From Pelagibius sp050330205 (GTDB lineage: Bacteria; Pseudomonadota; Alphaproteobacteria; Kiloniellales; Kiloniellaceae), in the NCBI GenBank assembly GCA_050330205.1, contig JBHJOA010000014.1, positions 1 to 64,000 on the forward strand: a DNA stretch of 64,000 nucleotides, read 5' to 3'. The first letter of the stretch is position 1; every line of letters begins with the position of its first letter. The notes under the pieces were generated by a model, which was not told the origin of the DNA, searched no databases, and worked only from the letters and a program-made list of their open reading frames with translations. Below are positions 7,913 through 16,486 of this stretch, piece after piece. The position numbers were made by a program, and so were the translations under genes.

Positions 7913-9154
7913 ATGGGAACCCTGCTTTCCTTCGCCGCCCTCTTCGTGTCGATCTACCTGGTGCAGTTGGGCTCCGGCTCTCTGGGGCCGCTCGATGCCT
8001 TGTCCGGGTCCGTCCTCGGATTCAGCACCGAGGAGATCGGCCTGCTGGGTTCGGCGCACTTCTTCGGCTTCTTCATCGGCTGCTACGTCACGCCGCGCCT
8101 GGTGGGCGATATCGGCCACTCGCGTACCTTCGCGGCGGCCGCCGCCATCGGCGCCATCGGCGCGCTACTGCATCCGATGCTCGAGGGGCCGGTCTACTGG
8201 GCCCTGCTGCGGGTGCTGACCGGCCTTGCCATCGCCGCCGCCTACACGGTGGTGGAGAGCTGGCTGCACGCCAAGACCGACAACCACAACCGCGGACGGG
8301 TCTACGGCGTGTTCCGCGTGGTCGATCTGGTGGGGGCGCTGAGCGCCCAGGGCATCATCGCCATCCTGGAGCCGGCGACCTATGCCGCCTACAACCTGGT
8401 CGCCATGTTCTGCTGCCTCTGCCTGCTGCCGCTGGCGCTGTCGCAGAGGGTGGCGCCGGAGACGCCCAGGGCGCCGCGCCTGCAACCGATCCGCGCGGCG
8501 CTGCTGTCGCCGGCCGCGGCGCTCGGCATCATTGTCGCGGGCATCACCGGGGCCGGCTTCCGTATGGTCGGGCCGATCTACGGCATCGAGAACGACCTGA
8601 ACCAAACCCAGATCGCCATCTTCCTGGCCTCCGCCATCCTCGGCGGCGTCGCCGCCCAGTATCCCGTCGGCTGGGTGGCCGACAAGACCGACCGGCGCAT
8701 GGTGCTGCTCGGCCTCTCGGTGCTGGCGGTGGCGAGCTGTCTGGGGATTGCCGTCCTGACCGAACCGGGCCAGGTCACCGGCTTCTACATCGCCGCCTTC
8801 GTCTTCGGCCTCACCGCCTATCCGATCTACTCGGTCTCGGCGGCCTATGCCAACGACCTCGCAGCGCCGGACTTCATCGTGGAGCTTAACGCCGCCTTGA
8901 TCTTCTTCTACTCCCTCGGCGCCATCGTCAGCCCGGTGATCTCGGCCTGGCTGATCGCCCTGGCCGGCCCCGCGGCGATGTTCTATTTCATGGCCGCCGT
9001 GCACGTGGCACTGGTCGCCTTCACCCTGTTCCGCATGACCCGGCGCAGCGGCACCGGCCCGCGCACCCCCTACCGCTACATCCCGCGCACCTCGATGCTG
9101 CTCGGCCGCATGTTCAAGGGCGTCGGCGGCAACGGCGGCCGCGCGAAGGACTAG
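7913..9154 (+). CDS. MFS transporter
   Basis: This 413-residue major facilitator has 12 predicted membrane helices in two halves. It carries a family A-like loop (GWVADKTDRRMVLL) between helices 8 and 9 and a conserved AAYTVVESWLHAKTDNHNRGRVYG segment seen in the YcaD-like branch. The substrate is not predictable. The start at 7913 puts the first helix at the N-terminus (MGTLLSFAALFVSIYL). No good Shine-Dalgarno is visible there, and longer starts (7832, 7745) would add an unlikely Arg-rich tail. It ends 13 bp before the convergent dodecin gene. Confidence 0.8.
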   Translation: MGTLLSFAALFVSIYLVQLGSGSLGPLDALSGSVLGFSTEEIGLLGSAHFFGFFIGCYVTPRLVGDIGHSRTFAAAAAIGAIGALLHPMLEGPVYWALLRVLTGLAIAAAYTVVESWLHAKTDNHNRGRVYGVFRVVDLVGALSAQGIIAILEPATYAAYNLVAMFCCLCLLPLALSQRVAPETPRAPRLQPIRAALLSPAAALGIIVAGITGAGFRMVGPIYGIENDLNQTQIAIFLASAILGGVAAQYPVGWVADKTDRRMVLLGLSVLAVASCLGIAVLTEPGQVTGFYIAAFVFGLTAYPIYSVSAAYANDLAAPDFIVELNAALIFFYSLGAIVSPVISAWLIALAGPAAMFYFMAAVHVALVAFTLFRMTRRSGTGPRTPYRYIPRTSMLLGRMFKGVGGNGGRAKD

Positions 9155-9167
9155 ACGGTTCTATCCG

Positions 9168-9377
9168 CTAGCCTTCGTAGCGGAAGCCGAGCTTCACGCC
9201 GACCTGGAAGTGTCCGACACCATTGTCGACGATGTGGCCGCGGATCTCCGTCACCTCGAACCACTCGAGGTTCCGCAGCGACTTCGAGGCGGTGCCGATC
9301 GCGTTGCGAATGGCGGCGTCGAGGCTCTCCGGCGACGATCCGTAGACCTCGGTGACGGAATAGACGTGATTGGGCAT
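9168..9377 (-). CDS. dodecin (flavin-binding protein)
   Basis: This 69-residue protein matches the dodecin family along its full length: HVYSVTEVYGSSPESLDAAIRNAI, then LRNLEWFEVTEIRGHI with the flavin-stacking Trp, and FQVGVKLGFRYE at the end. Dodecins assemble into hollow 12-mers that store or buffer flavins in the cytoplasm. It is a single gene, convergent with the MFS transporter. The region 9378-9531 upstream holds no other gene. Confidence 0.92.
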   Translation of the reverse strand: MPNHVYSVTEVYGSSPESLDAAIRNAIGTASKSLRNLEWFEVTEIRGHIVDNGVGHFQVGVKLGFRYEG

Positions 9378-9531
9378 GGCTGATTCCTTCCCTGTATCGG
9401 GATCTCAAGCTGTCTTAGACTTACTCCGACGGAAACGAAGCCGCCGCGGCATAGGTTCCCGCCACCCTCAAGGCTAACGCAGGGCAGCAATCGGCGCCAC
9501 GGCCATACACAATGGAAAGCACGAGAATCGC

Positions 9532-10398
9532 CTAGAAGCCGTAGAGCCTGGCGGGATTGTCGACGAAGATGAGCTGGCGCACCGCCTCGTCCGGCGCCCA
9601 GTCCAGCATGAGGTCGAGCAGCAGGCGGTCGTCGGGCTGGGCGTCGATGGGTAGGGAAACGTGCGGCCAGTTGCTGGCGTAGAGCATGCGCTCGGGCGCG
9701 TGCGCGATGAGTGCCTTGGAGAGTGCGCCGACGTCGGCATAACTTGGCGGGCCGACCTTCGAGGTCTCGTAGCAGGCCGAGATCTTCACATAGCAGTTGC
9801 CGCGGTCGATGAGCTTCAGCAGCGTCTTGAACTCGGGCGAGTCCATCGCCACCGGCTCAAGGAATTTGCCAGCGTGGTCGATCACATAGTCGCCGGAAAG
9901 TTGTTCAAGCATCGCGACGTACTGGGCGACGTCGCGGCCATCGAACTGCACGATGGGGCTCCAGCCGAAGGGCCGCGTGCGGGCGTCGATGGCCAGCAGG
10001 TCGTCCATGCCGACGGCGCCGCCCGGCAGCTGCATGATACGTGCGCCGCGCACGCCGCGCCAGGTCAAGTCCTCCAACGTCGCCTCGTCCACGTCGGGGC
10101 CGACCACGGCGATACCGTAGGCGGCGCCCCATCCGTAATCCGCCGCGTAGCGGTCGAGGGCGTCGAGCAGGCAAGCGTTGTCGAACTGGTAGGCGGCGCC
10201 CTGCACGAAGACCACGCGCTCCAGGCCGAGCCAGCGCTGCAGCCGCTTGTAGTCGTCCAGCGTCGCCGGCAGCGGCGGCTTCGGCGGCCCGCCGGCGCGG
10301 CCGGGGAAGCGGTCGTCGTAGATGTGCATGTGGGTGTCGGTTGCCCCCGGCGGCAACTTCAGGCGCGGCGGCTCACCGGAAAGCTTGCGCGCACTCAT
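9532..10398 (-). CDS. gli: amidohydrolase-family D-galactarolactone isomerase
   Basis: This 288-residue TIM-barrel protein is of the amidohydrolase-2 type related to 2-pyrone-4,6-dicarboxylate lactonase. The metal-site start DTHMHIYD lies at about 21-28, followed by GVRGARIM, VIDHAGKF, and YASNWPHVS with the late barrel residues. Gene order next to an enolase-superfamily cycloisomerase, kdgD, a TRAP transporter and udh matches the Agrobacterium hexuronate locus, where this protein interconverts galactarolactones made by uronate dehydrogenase. Its ATG overlaps the stop of gci (4 bp). Function is inferred mainly from context; a generic lactonase is the alternative. Confidence 0.78.
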   Translation of the reverse strand: MSARKLSGEPPRLKLPPGATDTHMHIYDDRFPGRAGGPPKPPLPATLDDYKRLQRWLGLERVVFVQGAAYQFDNACLLDALDRYAADYGWGAAYGIAVVGPDVDEATLEDLTWRGVRGARIMQLPGGAVGMDDLLAIDARTRPFGWSPIVQFDGRDVAQYVAMLEQLSGDYVIDHAGKFLEPVAMDSPEFKTLLKLIDRGNCYVKISACYETSKVGPPSYADVGALSKALIAHAPERMLYASNWPHVSLPIDAQPDDRLLLDLMLDWAPDEAVRQLIFVDNPARLYGF

Positions 10399-11522
10399 AC
10401 ACTGTACTTCTCGATCATGCTGCGATTGATCTCGATGCCAAGGCCGGGACCGTCGGGCACCGCCACCATGCCGTCAACGTGCTCGATCGGCTTCGCGATG
10501 ATCGCCTGGCGGTAGGGATTGTACGTGCGGTCGAACTCCAGGTGCGGCTGGTAGCGTTCGTGGCGCGGTGGGCTGGGCGGCAGGACGGCATGCACGTGCA
10601 GCGAGGCCGCCAGCACCACCGCCGTGCCCCAGACGTGGGGCACCAGGCGGATGCCGGCCACCTCCGCCATGGAGACGATCTTCTTCATCTCGGTGAAGCC
10701 GCCGCAGCCGCAGACGTCGGGCTGCAGGATGTCGACGGCGCGCTTCGAGATCGCTTCGGCGAAGGCCCAGCGGCCGTGCCAGGTCTCGCCGGCGGCGACC
10801 GGCAGCGGTTGGCCGGCCTTCACGTCGCAGTAGGCATCGAGCAGTTCCGGCGCCACCGGCTCCTCGAACCAGTCGATGCCGAGGTCGGCAACGCGGTTGC
10901 CCAGTTCCACCGCCTCGATGGCGTCGTAGCCGTGGTTGGCGTCGATCATCAGCCGCGCCTCGGGGCCGATGGCGCCGCGCACCGCGGCGATCACTTCGGC
11001 GTCCTCCTCGACGCCGAAACCGATCTTGATCTTGGTCGCCTTGAAGCCTTCGGCGATGTAGCCGGCGGTCTCCGCCTCCAGCGCCGCGCGGCGGTCGCTG
11101 CCGACCGGGCGGAAGCCACCGGTGGCATAGGCCGGGACGACCTTGCGGAAGGCGCCGCCGAGCAATACGTGGACCGGCACGCCGAAGTGCCGGCTGGCGA
11201 TGTCCCAGAGCGCGATGTCGATGCCGCTGATGGCGGTGACGGTCAGCCCGCGCTGGCCCTGGTCACGGAACTGGTTGTAGAGCTCCAGCCAGATCGGCTC
11301 GATCTCCAGCGGTTCGCGGCCGACGATCAGCGGCGCCATGGCCTCGACCACCGCGGCATTGGCTCTGGAGGGGCCGAGGCATTCGCCCCAGCCCACCGTG
11401 CCGTCGTCGCAGACGATCTCCACAAGGCAGGCCCAGCGGTCGGTGAAGGTGGAGAAGGCAGACTGGAACTGCCGGTCCAGCTTGTGGCGCAGGACGTGGG
11501 TGTGGACCGCCGCGATCTTCAT
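10395..11522 (-). CDS. gci: D-galactarolactone cycloisomerase (enolase superfamily)
   Basis: This 375-residue protein belongs to the mandelate racemase subgroup. The N-terminal capping domain is followed by a barrel with catalytic KxK (Lys164, Lys166), the metal ligands Asp194 (DANHGYD), Glu220 and Glu246 (GET), and His296 in PHVWGT. Gci-type enzymes open the galactarolactone ring to 3-deoxy-2-keto-hexarate. Placement between gli and kdgD supports this over a mandelate racemase or glucarate dehydratase role. The 10-bp gap from kdgD and overlap with gli indicate one transcript, kdgD-gci-gli. Confidence 0.83.
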   Translation of the reverse strand: MKIAAVHTHVLRHKLDRQFQSAFSTFTDRWACLVEIVCDDGTVGWGECLGPSRANAAVVEAMAPLIVGREPLEIEPIWLELYNQFRDQGQRGLTVTAISGIDIALWDIASRHFGVPVHVLLGGAFRKVVPAYATGGFRPVGSDRRAALEAETAGYIAEGFKATKIKIGFGVEEDAEVIAAVRGAIGPEARLMIDANHGYDAIEAVELGNRVADLGIDWFEEPVAPELLDAYCDVKAGQPLPVAAGETWHGRWAFAEAISKRAVDILQPDVCGCGGFTEMKKIVSMAEVAGIRLVPHVWGTAVVLAASLHVHAVLPPSPPRHERYQPHLEFDRTYNPYRQAIIAKPIEHVDGMVAVPDGPGLGIEINRSMIEKYSV

Positions 11523-11532
11523 CGGGAGAATT

Positions 11533-12438
11533 TCACGCGGCGAACTTGCGGACCAGCGGGGCCAGCATCTCCATCTCCTCGGCGGTGAGGTCCGTCAGTG
11601 GCGCGCGCACGGGGCCGGGATCGCGCCCGATGAGGCGCAGGCCCGCCTTGATGATGGAAACGGGATAGCCGGGACAGCGGTCGCGGATGCGGGCAAAGGG
11701 ATAGAAGAAGTCGGACAGGATGGCCTGCATTCGCGCCTTGTCGCCGGCGCGCAGCGCGGCATAGAAGTCGAGCGCGGCGCGCGGCGCGAAGTTGAACACC
11801 GCCGAGGAGTAGGTGGACACGCCGGCACCGTCGTAGGCCTCGGCATAGAGTTCGTGGGTCGGCATGCCGCCAACATACACCAGTCGGTCGCCGAGCCGCG
11901 CGGTGATTTCACGCACCGTCGCGATGTCGCCGCTGCCGTCCTTGAAACCGATGAGATTGGGACAGGCGTCTGTGAGGCGCTCCAGTGTCTCCGCCGTCAC
12001 CTGCGAATTGTCGCGATTGTAGACGATGATGCCAATGGAAACCGCATCGCAGACCGCCTTCACGTGTGCGTAGATGCCCTCCTGCGGCGCTCCGATCAGG
12101 TAGTGCGGCAGCAGCAGCAGGGCGTCGGCCCCGGCCGCCTCGGCGTCCTGCGCGATCTCGATGGCCATGCGGGTGCCGTAGCCGCAGCCGGAGATGATCG
12201 GCAGCTGGCCCGCCGCCTGCTTGGCGGTGCGGATCACCTCGACGATCTCGCCGCGCGAAAGCGAGAAGAACTCACCGGTGCCGCCGGCGGCGAAGAGCGC
12301 GGCGGCCGGATGGTCGGCCAGCCAGGCGACGTGCTCGCGGTACCTGCCGGCGTCGAAGTCGCCGGCGGCATCGAAGGTGGTGACGGGAAAGGACAGCAGG
12401 CCGGAGCCGATCTGCGCCTTGATGTCTTGGGGGGTCAT
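11533..12438 (-). CDS. kdgD: 5-dehydro-4-deoxyglucarate dehydratase (KdgD)
   Basis: This 301-residue member of the DapA/NAL superfamily has a Schiff-base Lys166 in GFKDGSGD and Tyr140 in VYNRDNSQ, plus GGTGEFFSL early in the barrel, which is diagnostic for KdgD. It converts 3-deoxy-2-keto-hexarate to 2-oxoglutarate semialdehyde, CO2 and water. The start at 12438 (MTPQDIKAQIGSGLLSFPVTTFD) aligns with the family; the frame is open to 12501. Two ATCATATGA-type sites lie 64-104 bp upstream (12502-12542). It is the first gene of the kdgD-gci-gli operon. Confidence 0.9.
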   Translation of the reverse strand: MTPQDIKAQIGSGLLSFPVTTFDAAGDFDAGRYREHVAWLADHPAAALFAAGGTGEFFSLSRGEIVEVIRTAKQAAGQLPIISGCGYGTRMAIEIAQDAEAAGADALLLLPHYLIGAPQEGIYAHVKAVCDAVSIGIIVYNRDNSQVTAETLERLTDACPNLIGFKDGSGDIATVREITARLGDRLVYVGGMPTHELYAEAYDGAGVSTYSSAVFNFAPRAALDFYAALRAGDKARMQAILSDFFYPFARIRDRCPGYPVSIIKAGLRLIGRDPGPVRAPLTDLTAEEMEMLAPLVRKFAA

Positions 12439-12501
12439 GCTCAGGGCCTTGCTCGAAGAAAACGCGGAGGGCGCCTGCGGAGAACAGCCGCACGCGGCCA
12501 C

Positions 12502-12542
12502 ATCATATGATGCGGGTTTTGCCTGTCAACTCATCATATGAC
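12502..12542. promoter_or_regulatory. paired operator sites upstream of kdgD
   Basis: ATCATATGAT at 12502-12511 is a perfect 10-bp palindrome, and TCATATGA recurs at 12534-12541. Centres are 31 bp apart, about three helical turns. The same core appears upstream of dctP. A site for the neighbouring FadR-type regulator is inferred. Confidence 0.65.
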
Positions 12543-12561
12543 TTTGATGTGGCGGGCCCGC

Positions 12562-13299
12562 TCAGGAGGCGACGGCGGCCGGCCGGATCAGCGCCCGGTA
12601 GCGCTCCATGGAGCCGGCCAGGTGACGGCGCATGGCAGCGCGGGCGGCTTCCGGGTCACGTGCCAGGATGGCCTCGAAAATGGCGCAGTGCTCACCATAG
12701 AGCTTGTCGTCGCTGACCGGCGGTGCGATGGACGCGCCGACGGCCTGGCGCAGCTGGGAGCGCGGGATGGTGCGCCGGCCGAGGAAGGCCAGAAACTCCT
12801 TGAACTGCTGATTGTTGGCCGCCTCGGCGACGGCGACGTGGAAGGCGAAATCCTCCGCGTCGGTAGGCTCGCCGGCCCGCAACCGCGCCTCGAAGTCCTT
12901 GAGGCGGCTATGGATCTCCGCTTCCTGCGCCGGCGAGCAGCGGGCCGCGGCGAGGCCGGCGGCCTCGACCTCCACCGCCGTGCGCAGCTCGAGCGATTCG
13001 ATGATATCGGAGATCTTGCGCGTCGGCAGGGTAAGGCGGGGCAGTTCGGCGTTGGGGGCGGCGGGCTCCAGCACGAAGACCCCGACACCCTGGCGCGGCT
13101 GCACCAGGCCATCGGCGCGCAGGCCCGCGACCGCCTCGCGGATCACCGTCCGGCTGACCCCGAAGTGCTTGACGAGTTCCTGTTCAGTGGGCAGCCGGTC
13201 GCCCGGCTTCAGCTCGCCGCTCTCGATCCGCTGACGCAGATCGGCGATCACCCGGTGGGTGAGCCCCTGGCGCGGCCGGCCCTCCTCAACTTCCTGCAT
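12562..13299 (-). CDS. FadR-family (GntR) transcriptional regulator of hexuronate genes
   Basis: This 245-residue regulator has an N-terminal GntR winged helix (RIESGELKPGDRLPTEQELVKHFGVSRTVIREAVAGLRADGLV, residues 24-67) and a C-terminal all-helical FCD ligand domain with the expected metal-site His residues (FHVAVAEAANN, GEHCAIFEAI). It lies between the catabolic genes and the TRAP transporter and is divergent from the transporter. This is the same position as the GntR-type regulator in the Agrobacterium hexuronate locus. It probably represses both operons through the ATCATAT sites and is released by a pathway intermediate. Confidence 0.85.
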   Translation of the reverse strand: MQEVEEGRPRQGLTHRVIADLRQRIESGELKPGDRLPTEQELVKHFGVSRTVIREAVAGLRADGLVQPRQGVGVFVLEPAAPNAELPRLTLPTRKISDIIESLELRTAVEVEAAGLAAARCSPAQEAEIHSRLKDFEARLRAGEPTDAEDFAFHVAVAEAANNQQFKEFLAFLGRRTIPRSQLRQAVGASIAPPVSDDKLYGEHCAIFEAILARDPEAARAAMRRHLAGSMERYRALIRPAAVAS

Positions 13300-13405
13300 G
13301 TCTTACCAGTCCCCTCTTCTCCCCGGCGATCGCCCGTCGGGGCCCCGAGTATCCCGCGATTCGGCCCTGCCGGACAAAGCCAAGTGCGAAAGCCATTGAC
13401 CAGTC

Positions 13406-13460
13406 ATCATATCAATTATATGACAATAGCTGCCATTTCAACCTGGGACATCATATCAAT
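13406..13460. promoter_or_regulatory. operator region upstream of dctP
   Basis: Identical 11-mers ATCATATCAAT occur at 13406-13416 and 13450-13460, 44 bp apart (about four helical turns). The first also forms TCATAT-N5-ATATGA at 13407-13423. The core matches the kdgD sites at 12502-12542, so one regulator probably controls both transcripts. Confidence 0.65.
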
Positions 13461-13488
13461 AGTCCCGGCCCTGGGAGGATAGAGAACC

Positions 13489-14493
13489 ATGACACGCCCG
13501 ATCCGGATCAAGTCCCTCGCCGCCGCGGCGACCGCCACCCTGATGCTGGCCGGCGCCGCCGGAACCTTTGGTGCTGCGCAAGCGGCCGAATGGCGCGGCT
13601 GGAACATCCACGTGCCGGAATACTCCGTCTCGCTGGGCATGGACCAGTTCACCGCCGAAATCGCCGAGAAGTCCGGCGGCCGTCTGACCGGCAAGACCTA
13701 TCACTCCGGCGTGCTCGGCAACCAGCCGGACGCCATCGAGCAGATGCGGCTCGGCTCCATCGATTTCGCCGTCTTCAATCTCGGGCCGATGGGCCAGGTC
13801 GTGCCGGCGACCAACGTCGTCAACCTGCCCTTCATCTTCAAGGGTCTCGACCACATGCACCGCGTGGTCGACGGACCGGTCGGGCAGCAGTTGAGCGACG
13901 CCATGGCCGAGAAGGGCCTGGTCGCCCTGGCGTGGTACGACTCCGGCGCCCGTTCCTTCTACAACGCCAGAAAGCCGATCGCCACGCCCGACGACGTCAA
14001 GGGCATGAAGGTCCGCGTGATGAACAACGACCTCTTCGTGGACATGATCTCGGCGATGGGCGGCAACGCCACGCCGATGGCCTTCTCGGAGGTCTATTCC
14101 TCCATCAAGACGGGCGTGGTCGACGGGGCGGAGAACAACTGGCCGTCCTACGATTCGACCGGCCACTACGAGGTTGCCGGCTACTACTCCGGCACCGAGC
14201 ACCTGATCATCCCGGAATGCTTCTGCGTCAGCAAGACGCTGTGGGACAGCCTTTCCGCCGAGGATAAAGAGATCGTCGCCACCGCCGCCCGCAACAGTGC
14301 GGACTTTCAGCGCGATCTCTGGGCCAAGCAGGACGAAGCCAGCCGCGCCAAGGTGCTCGCCGCCGGCGCCCAGTACAACGAGATCGCCGACAAGGGCCCC
14401 TTCCAGGCCGCGATGAAGCCAGTCTACGACAAGTTCATCGCCGCCAATCCCGACCTCGATGACCTGGTGAAAGCGATCCAGGCCGTCGACTGA
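13489..14493 (+). CDS. dctP: TRAP transporter substrate-binding protein, hexuronate type
   Basis: This 334-residue periplasmic receptor has a signal peptide to about residue 31 (ending AAQAAEW). The DctP fold is recognisable by VVNLPFIFKGLDHMHRVVDGPVGQQL, Arg in MKVRVMNNDLF, and MAFSEVYSSIKTGVVDGAENNWPSY, where the conserved Arg and Asn bind the carboxylate of the ligand. Shine-Dalgarno GGGAGGA lies 11 bp upstream. Galacturonate or glucuronate is the expected ligand from its place in the cluster. It is the first gene of dctP-dctQ-dctM-udh. Confidence 0.9.
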   Translation: MTRPIRIKSLAAAATATLMLAGAAGTFGAAQAAEWRGWNIHVPEYSVSLGMDQFTAEIAEKSGGRLTGKTYHSGVLGNQPDAIEQMRLGSIDFAVFNLGPMGQVVPATNVVNLPFIFKGLDHMHRVVDGPVGQQLSDAMAEKGLVALAWYDSGARSFYNARKPIATPDDVKGMKVRVMNNDLFVDMISAMGGNATPMAFSEVYSSIKTGVVDGAENNWPSYDSTGHYEVAGYYSGTEHLIIPECFCVSKTLWDSLSAEDKEIVATAARNSADFQRDLWAKQDEASRAKVLAAGAQYNEIADKGPFQAAMKPVYDKFIAANPDLDDLVKAIQAVD

Positions 14494-14515
14494 ACGAAGG
14501 CGAAACTGCAGCGAT

Positions 14516-14556
14516 CGGCCCGGCCCGCGCGGAAAGTGCGGGGCCGGGCCGCTTTC
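14516..14556 (+). terminator. hairpin between dctP and dctQ
   Basis: CGGCCCGGCCCGC (14516-14528) pairs with GCGGGGCCGGGCCG (14538-14551) with one bulge, followed by CTTTCC. It could stop part of the transcripts or protect dctP mRNA, giving more receptor than membrane subunits. Confidence 0.55.
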
Positions 14557-14603
14557 CTCCTGATAGGCTCTGCCAAGCGCTCTTCCCGACGGAACCCGCC
14601 GGC

Positions 14604-15146
14604 ATGTTCTCCTTCGCAAGTGCTCTCCGGAAGTTCGACCGCCTGCTGGCACTGCTTGCCAGGGCGGTGACGGCCGTTTCCGGCGTCTGTCTTGTGTTTC
14701 TCGTGATTTCCTTCGGCTGGCTGGTGTTCGGCCGCTACGTCCTCAACGCCACGCCGACCTGGGTGGAGCAGGTCGCCCTGCTGCTGGTCGTCGTGATCAC
14801 CTTCCTCTCCACCGCCAGCAACGCCCGGGACGGCGCCAATCTCAGCGTCGACGTGCTGCCCCTGATGCTGCCCTGGCGGCTGCGCCGCTGGCTGCTGGCG
14901 GCGATCGATCTCGTCCTTGCCGGGTTCGGCCTGCTGATGGCCATGAAGGGCTTCGACCTCACCCTCTTCGCCTGGTCGACCAAGGTGCCGATGATCAACC
15001 TGCCGGAGGGCCTGCGCTCCCTGCCGCTGGCGGTCTGCGGCGGCCTGCTGGTGCTGTTCTGCGGCACCAACGCCGTCAAGCGCTTCACCGAAGGCGAGCC
15101 GCGGCCCCGGGCCGACACCGATTCCACCGCGCGCGGGCTCGAGTAG
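14604..15146 (+). CDS. dctQ: TRAP transporter small membrane subunit
   Basis: This 180-residue protein has four membrane helices (about 25-50, 60-80, 97-117, 140-160) and the DctQ signature FGRYVLNATPTWVEQVALLLVVVITFLSTASNARDGANLSVD. It forms the membrane complex with DctM. It starts 110 bp after dctP, beyond a hairpin, and ends 6 bp before dctM. Confidence 0.9.
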   Translation: MFSFASALRKFDRLLALLARAVTAVSGVCLVFLVISFGWLVFGRYVLNATPTWVEQVALLLVVVITFLSTASNARDGANLSVDVLPLMLPWRLRRWLLAAIDLVLAGFGLLMAMKGFDLTLFAWSTKVPMINLPEGLRSLPLAVCGGLLVLFCGTNAVKRFTEGEPRPRADTDSTARGLE

Positions 15147-15152
15147 CATCGC

Positions 15153-16445
15153 ATGGGGCTGTTTCTCCTTCTCGGCCTCTTCGCGCTCTGCGTCGTCGTC
15201 GGCGTGCCGGTGGCCTTCGCGCTGGCCATCGCCGCCATCGCCACCTTCGCCTACGAAGGGCTGCCGCTGCTGATCGGCTTCAAGCGCATCGTCTCCGGCG
15301 TCTCGGTGTTCTCGCTGCTGGCCATTCCCTTCTTTATCTTCGCCGGCGAACTCATGCTGCGCGGCGGCATCGCCGCCCGCCTCATCAACCTCGCCGCCGC
15401 CGCGGTGGGCTGGGTGCGCGGCGGCCTCGGCATGGTCAACGTGTTCTCCTCCATGCTGTTCGGCGGCATCTCTGGCTCCGCCGTGGCGGACGTCTCGGCG
15501 CTCGGCTCGCTGCTCATCCCGGTGATGAAGAAGAAGGGCTTCGGCGCCGACTACGCGGTGAACGTCACCGTCACTTCCTCCATCGCCGGCATCATGATCC
15601 CGCCGAGCCACAACATGATTCTCTATGTAGTGGCGGCGGGCGGCGGCATCTCGGTAACCAAGATGTTCCTGGCCGGCGTGGTTCCCGGCGTTCTCATGTG
15701 CTGCTGCCTGGCCGTGGCTGCCTACTGGGTGGCGCGCCGCAACGGCTATCCTTCGGAACCCTTCCCGGGCCTCACCGCCCTCGTCGTCGCCGCGGTCGCC
15801 GCCGTTCCCGGCCTGTTCACCGCCGTCATCATCGTCGGCGGCGCACTGTCCGGCATCTTCACGGTTACCGAGTCGGGCGCCATCGGCGTCATCTACGCCT
15901 TCCTGATCACGGCCCTAGCCTACCGCAGCCTGTCCTTCGCCGACTTCTGCGAGGCCGTGCGGCAGTCGGTGCGGACCACCGCCATGGTGATGATCCTGGT
16001 CGGCAGCGCCACCGCCTTCGCCTACCTGCTGGCGCTCTACCGCGTGCCCGAGCAGCTGACCTTCCTGCTCACGGCCATCTCCGACAATCCCATCGTCATC
16101 CTGCTCATCCTCAACCTGATGCTGCTGGTGCTCGGCATGATCATGGATATGGCGGCGCTGATCCTCATCTGCACGCCGATCTTCCTGCCGGTGGTCATGG
16201 CCCTGGGCATGGACCCGGTGCAGTTCGGCGTCCTGCTGATGATGAACCTCGGACTCGGCCTCTGCACGCCGCCGGTCGGCGCCTGCCTCTTCGTCGGCTG
16301 CGCCATCGGCAACGTGCCGATCGACAGGGCCGTTCGAACCATCTGGCCGTTCTACCTGGCGATCCTCTTTGCGCTGGCCATCGTCACCTTCGTGCCCGAA
16401 GCCTCGCTCACCCTGCCCAACCTGCTGGAGACGACCGGCCGGTAG
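15153..16445 (+). CDS. dctM: TRAP transporter large membrane subunit
   Basis: This 430-residue protein has about 12 membrane helices. It matches the DctM/SiaM family through IPFFIFAGELMLRGGI, MLFGGISGSAVADVSALGSLLIPVMKKKGF and IMIPPSHNMILY, which form the Na+-coupled elevator domain. It drives uptake of the ligand delivered by DctP. It is adjacent to dctQ (6 bp) and 41 bp upstream of udh, consistent with one transcription unit for import and first oxidation. Confidence 0.93.
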   Translation: MGLFLLLGLFALCVVVGVPVAFALAIAAIATFAYEGLPLLIGFKRIVSGVSVFSLLAIPFFIFAGELMLRGGIAARLINLAAAAVGWVRGGLGMVNVFSSMLFGGISGSAVADVSALGSLLIPVMKKKGFGADYAVNVTVTSSIAGIMIPPSHNMILYVVAAGGGISVTKMFLAGVVPGVLMCCCLAVAAYWVARRNGYPSEPFPGLTALVVAAVAAVPGLFTAVIIVGGALSGIFTVTESGAIGVIYAFLITALAYRSLSFADFCEAVRQSVRTTAMVMILVGSATAFAYLLALYRVPEQLTFLLTAISDNPIVILLILNLMLLVLGMIMDMAALILICTPIFLPVVMALGMDPVQFGVLLMMNLGLGLCTPPVGACLFVGCAIGNVPIDRAVRTIWPFYLAILFALAIVTFVPEASLTLPNLLETTGR

Positions 16446-16486
16446 TCGATTACAGTGCCCCCGAATTTCAGTAGCTGGAGATTCCC

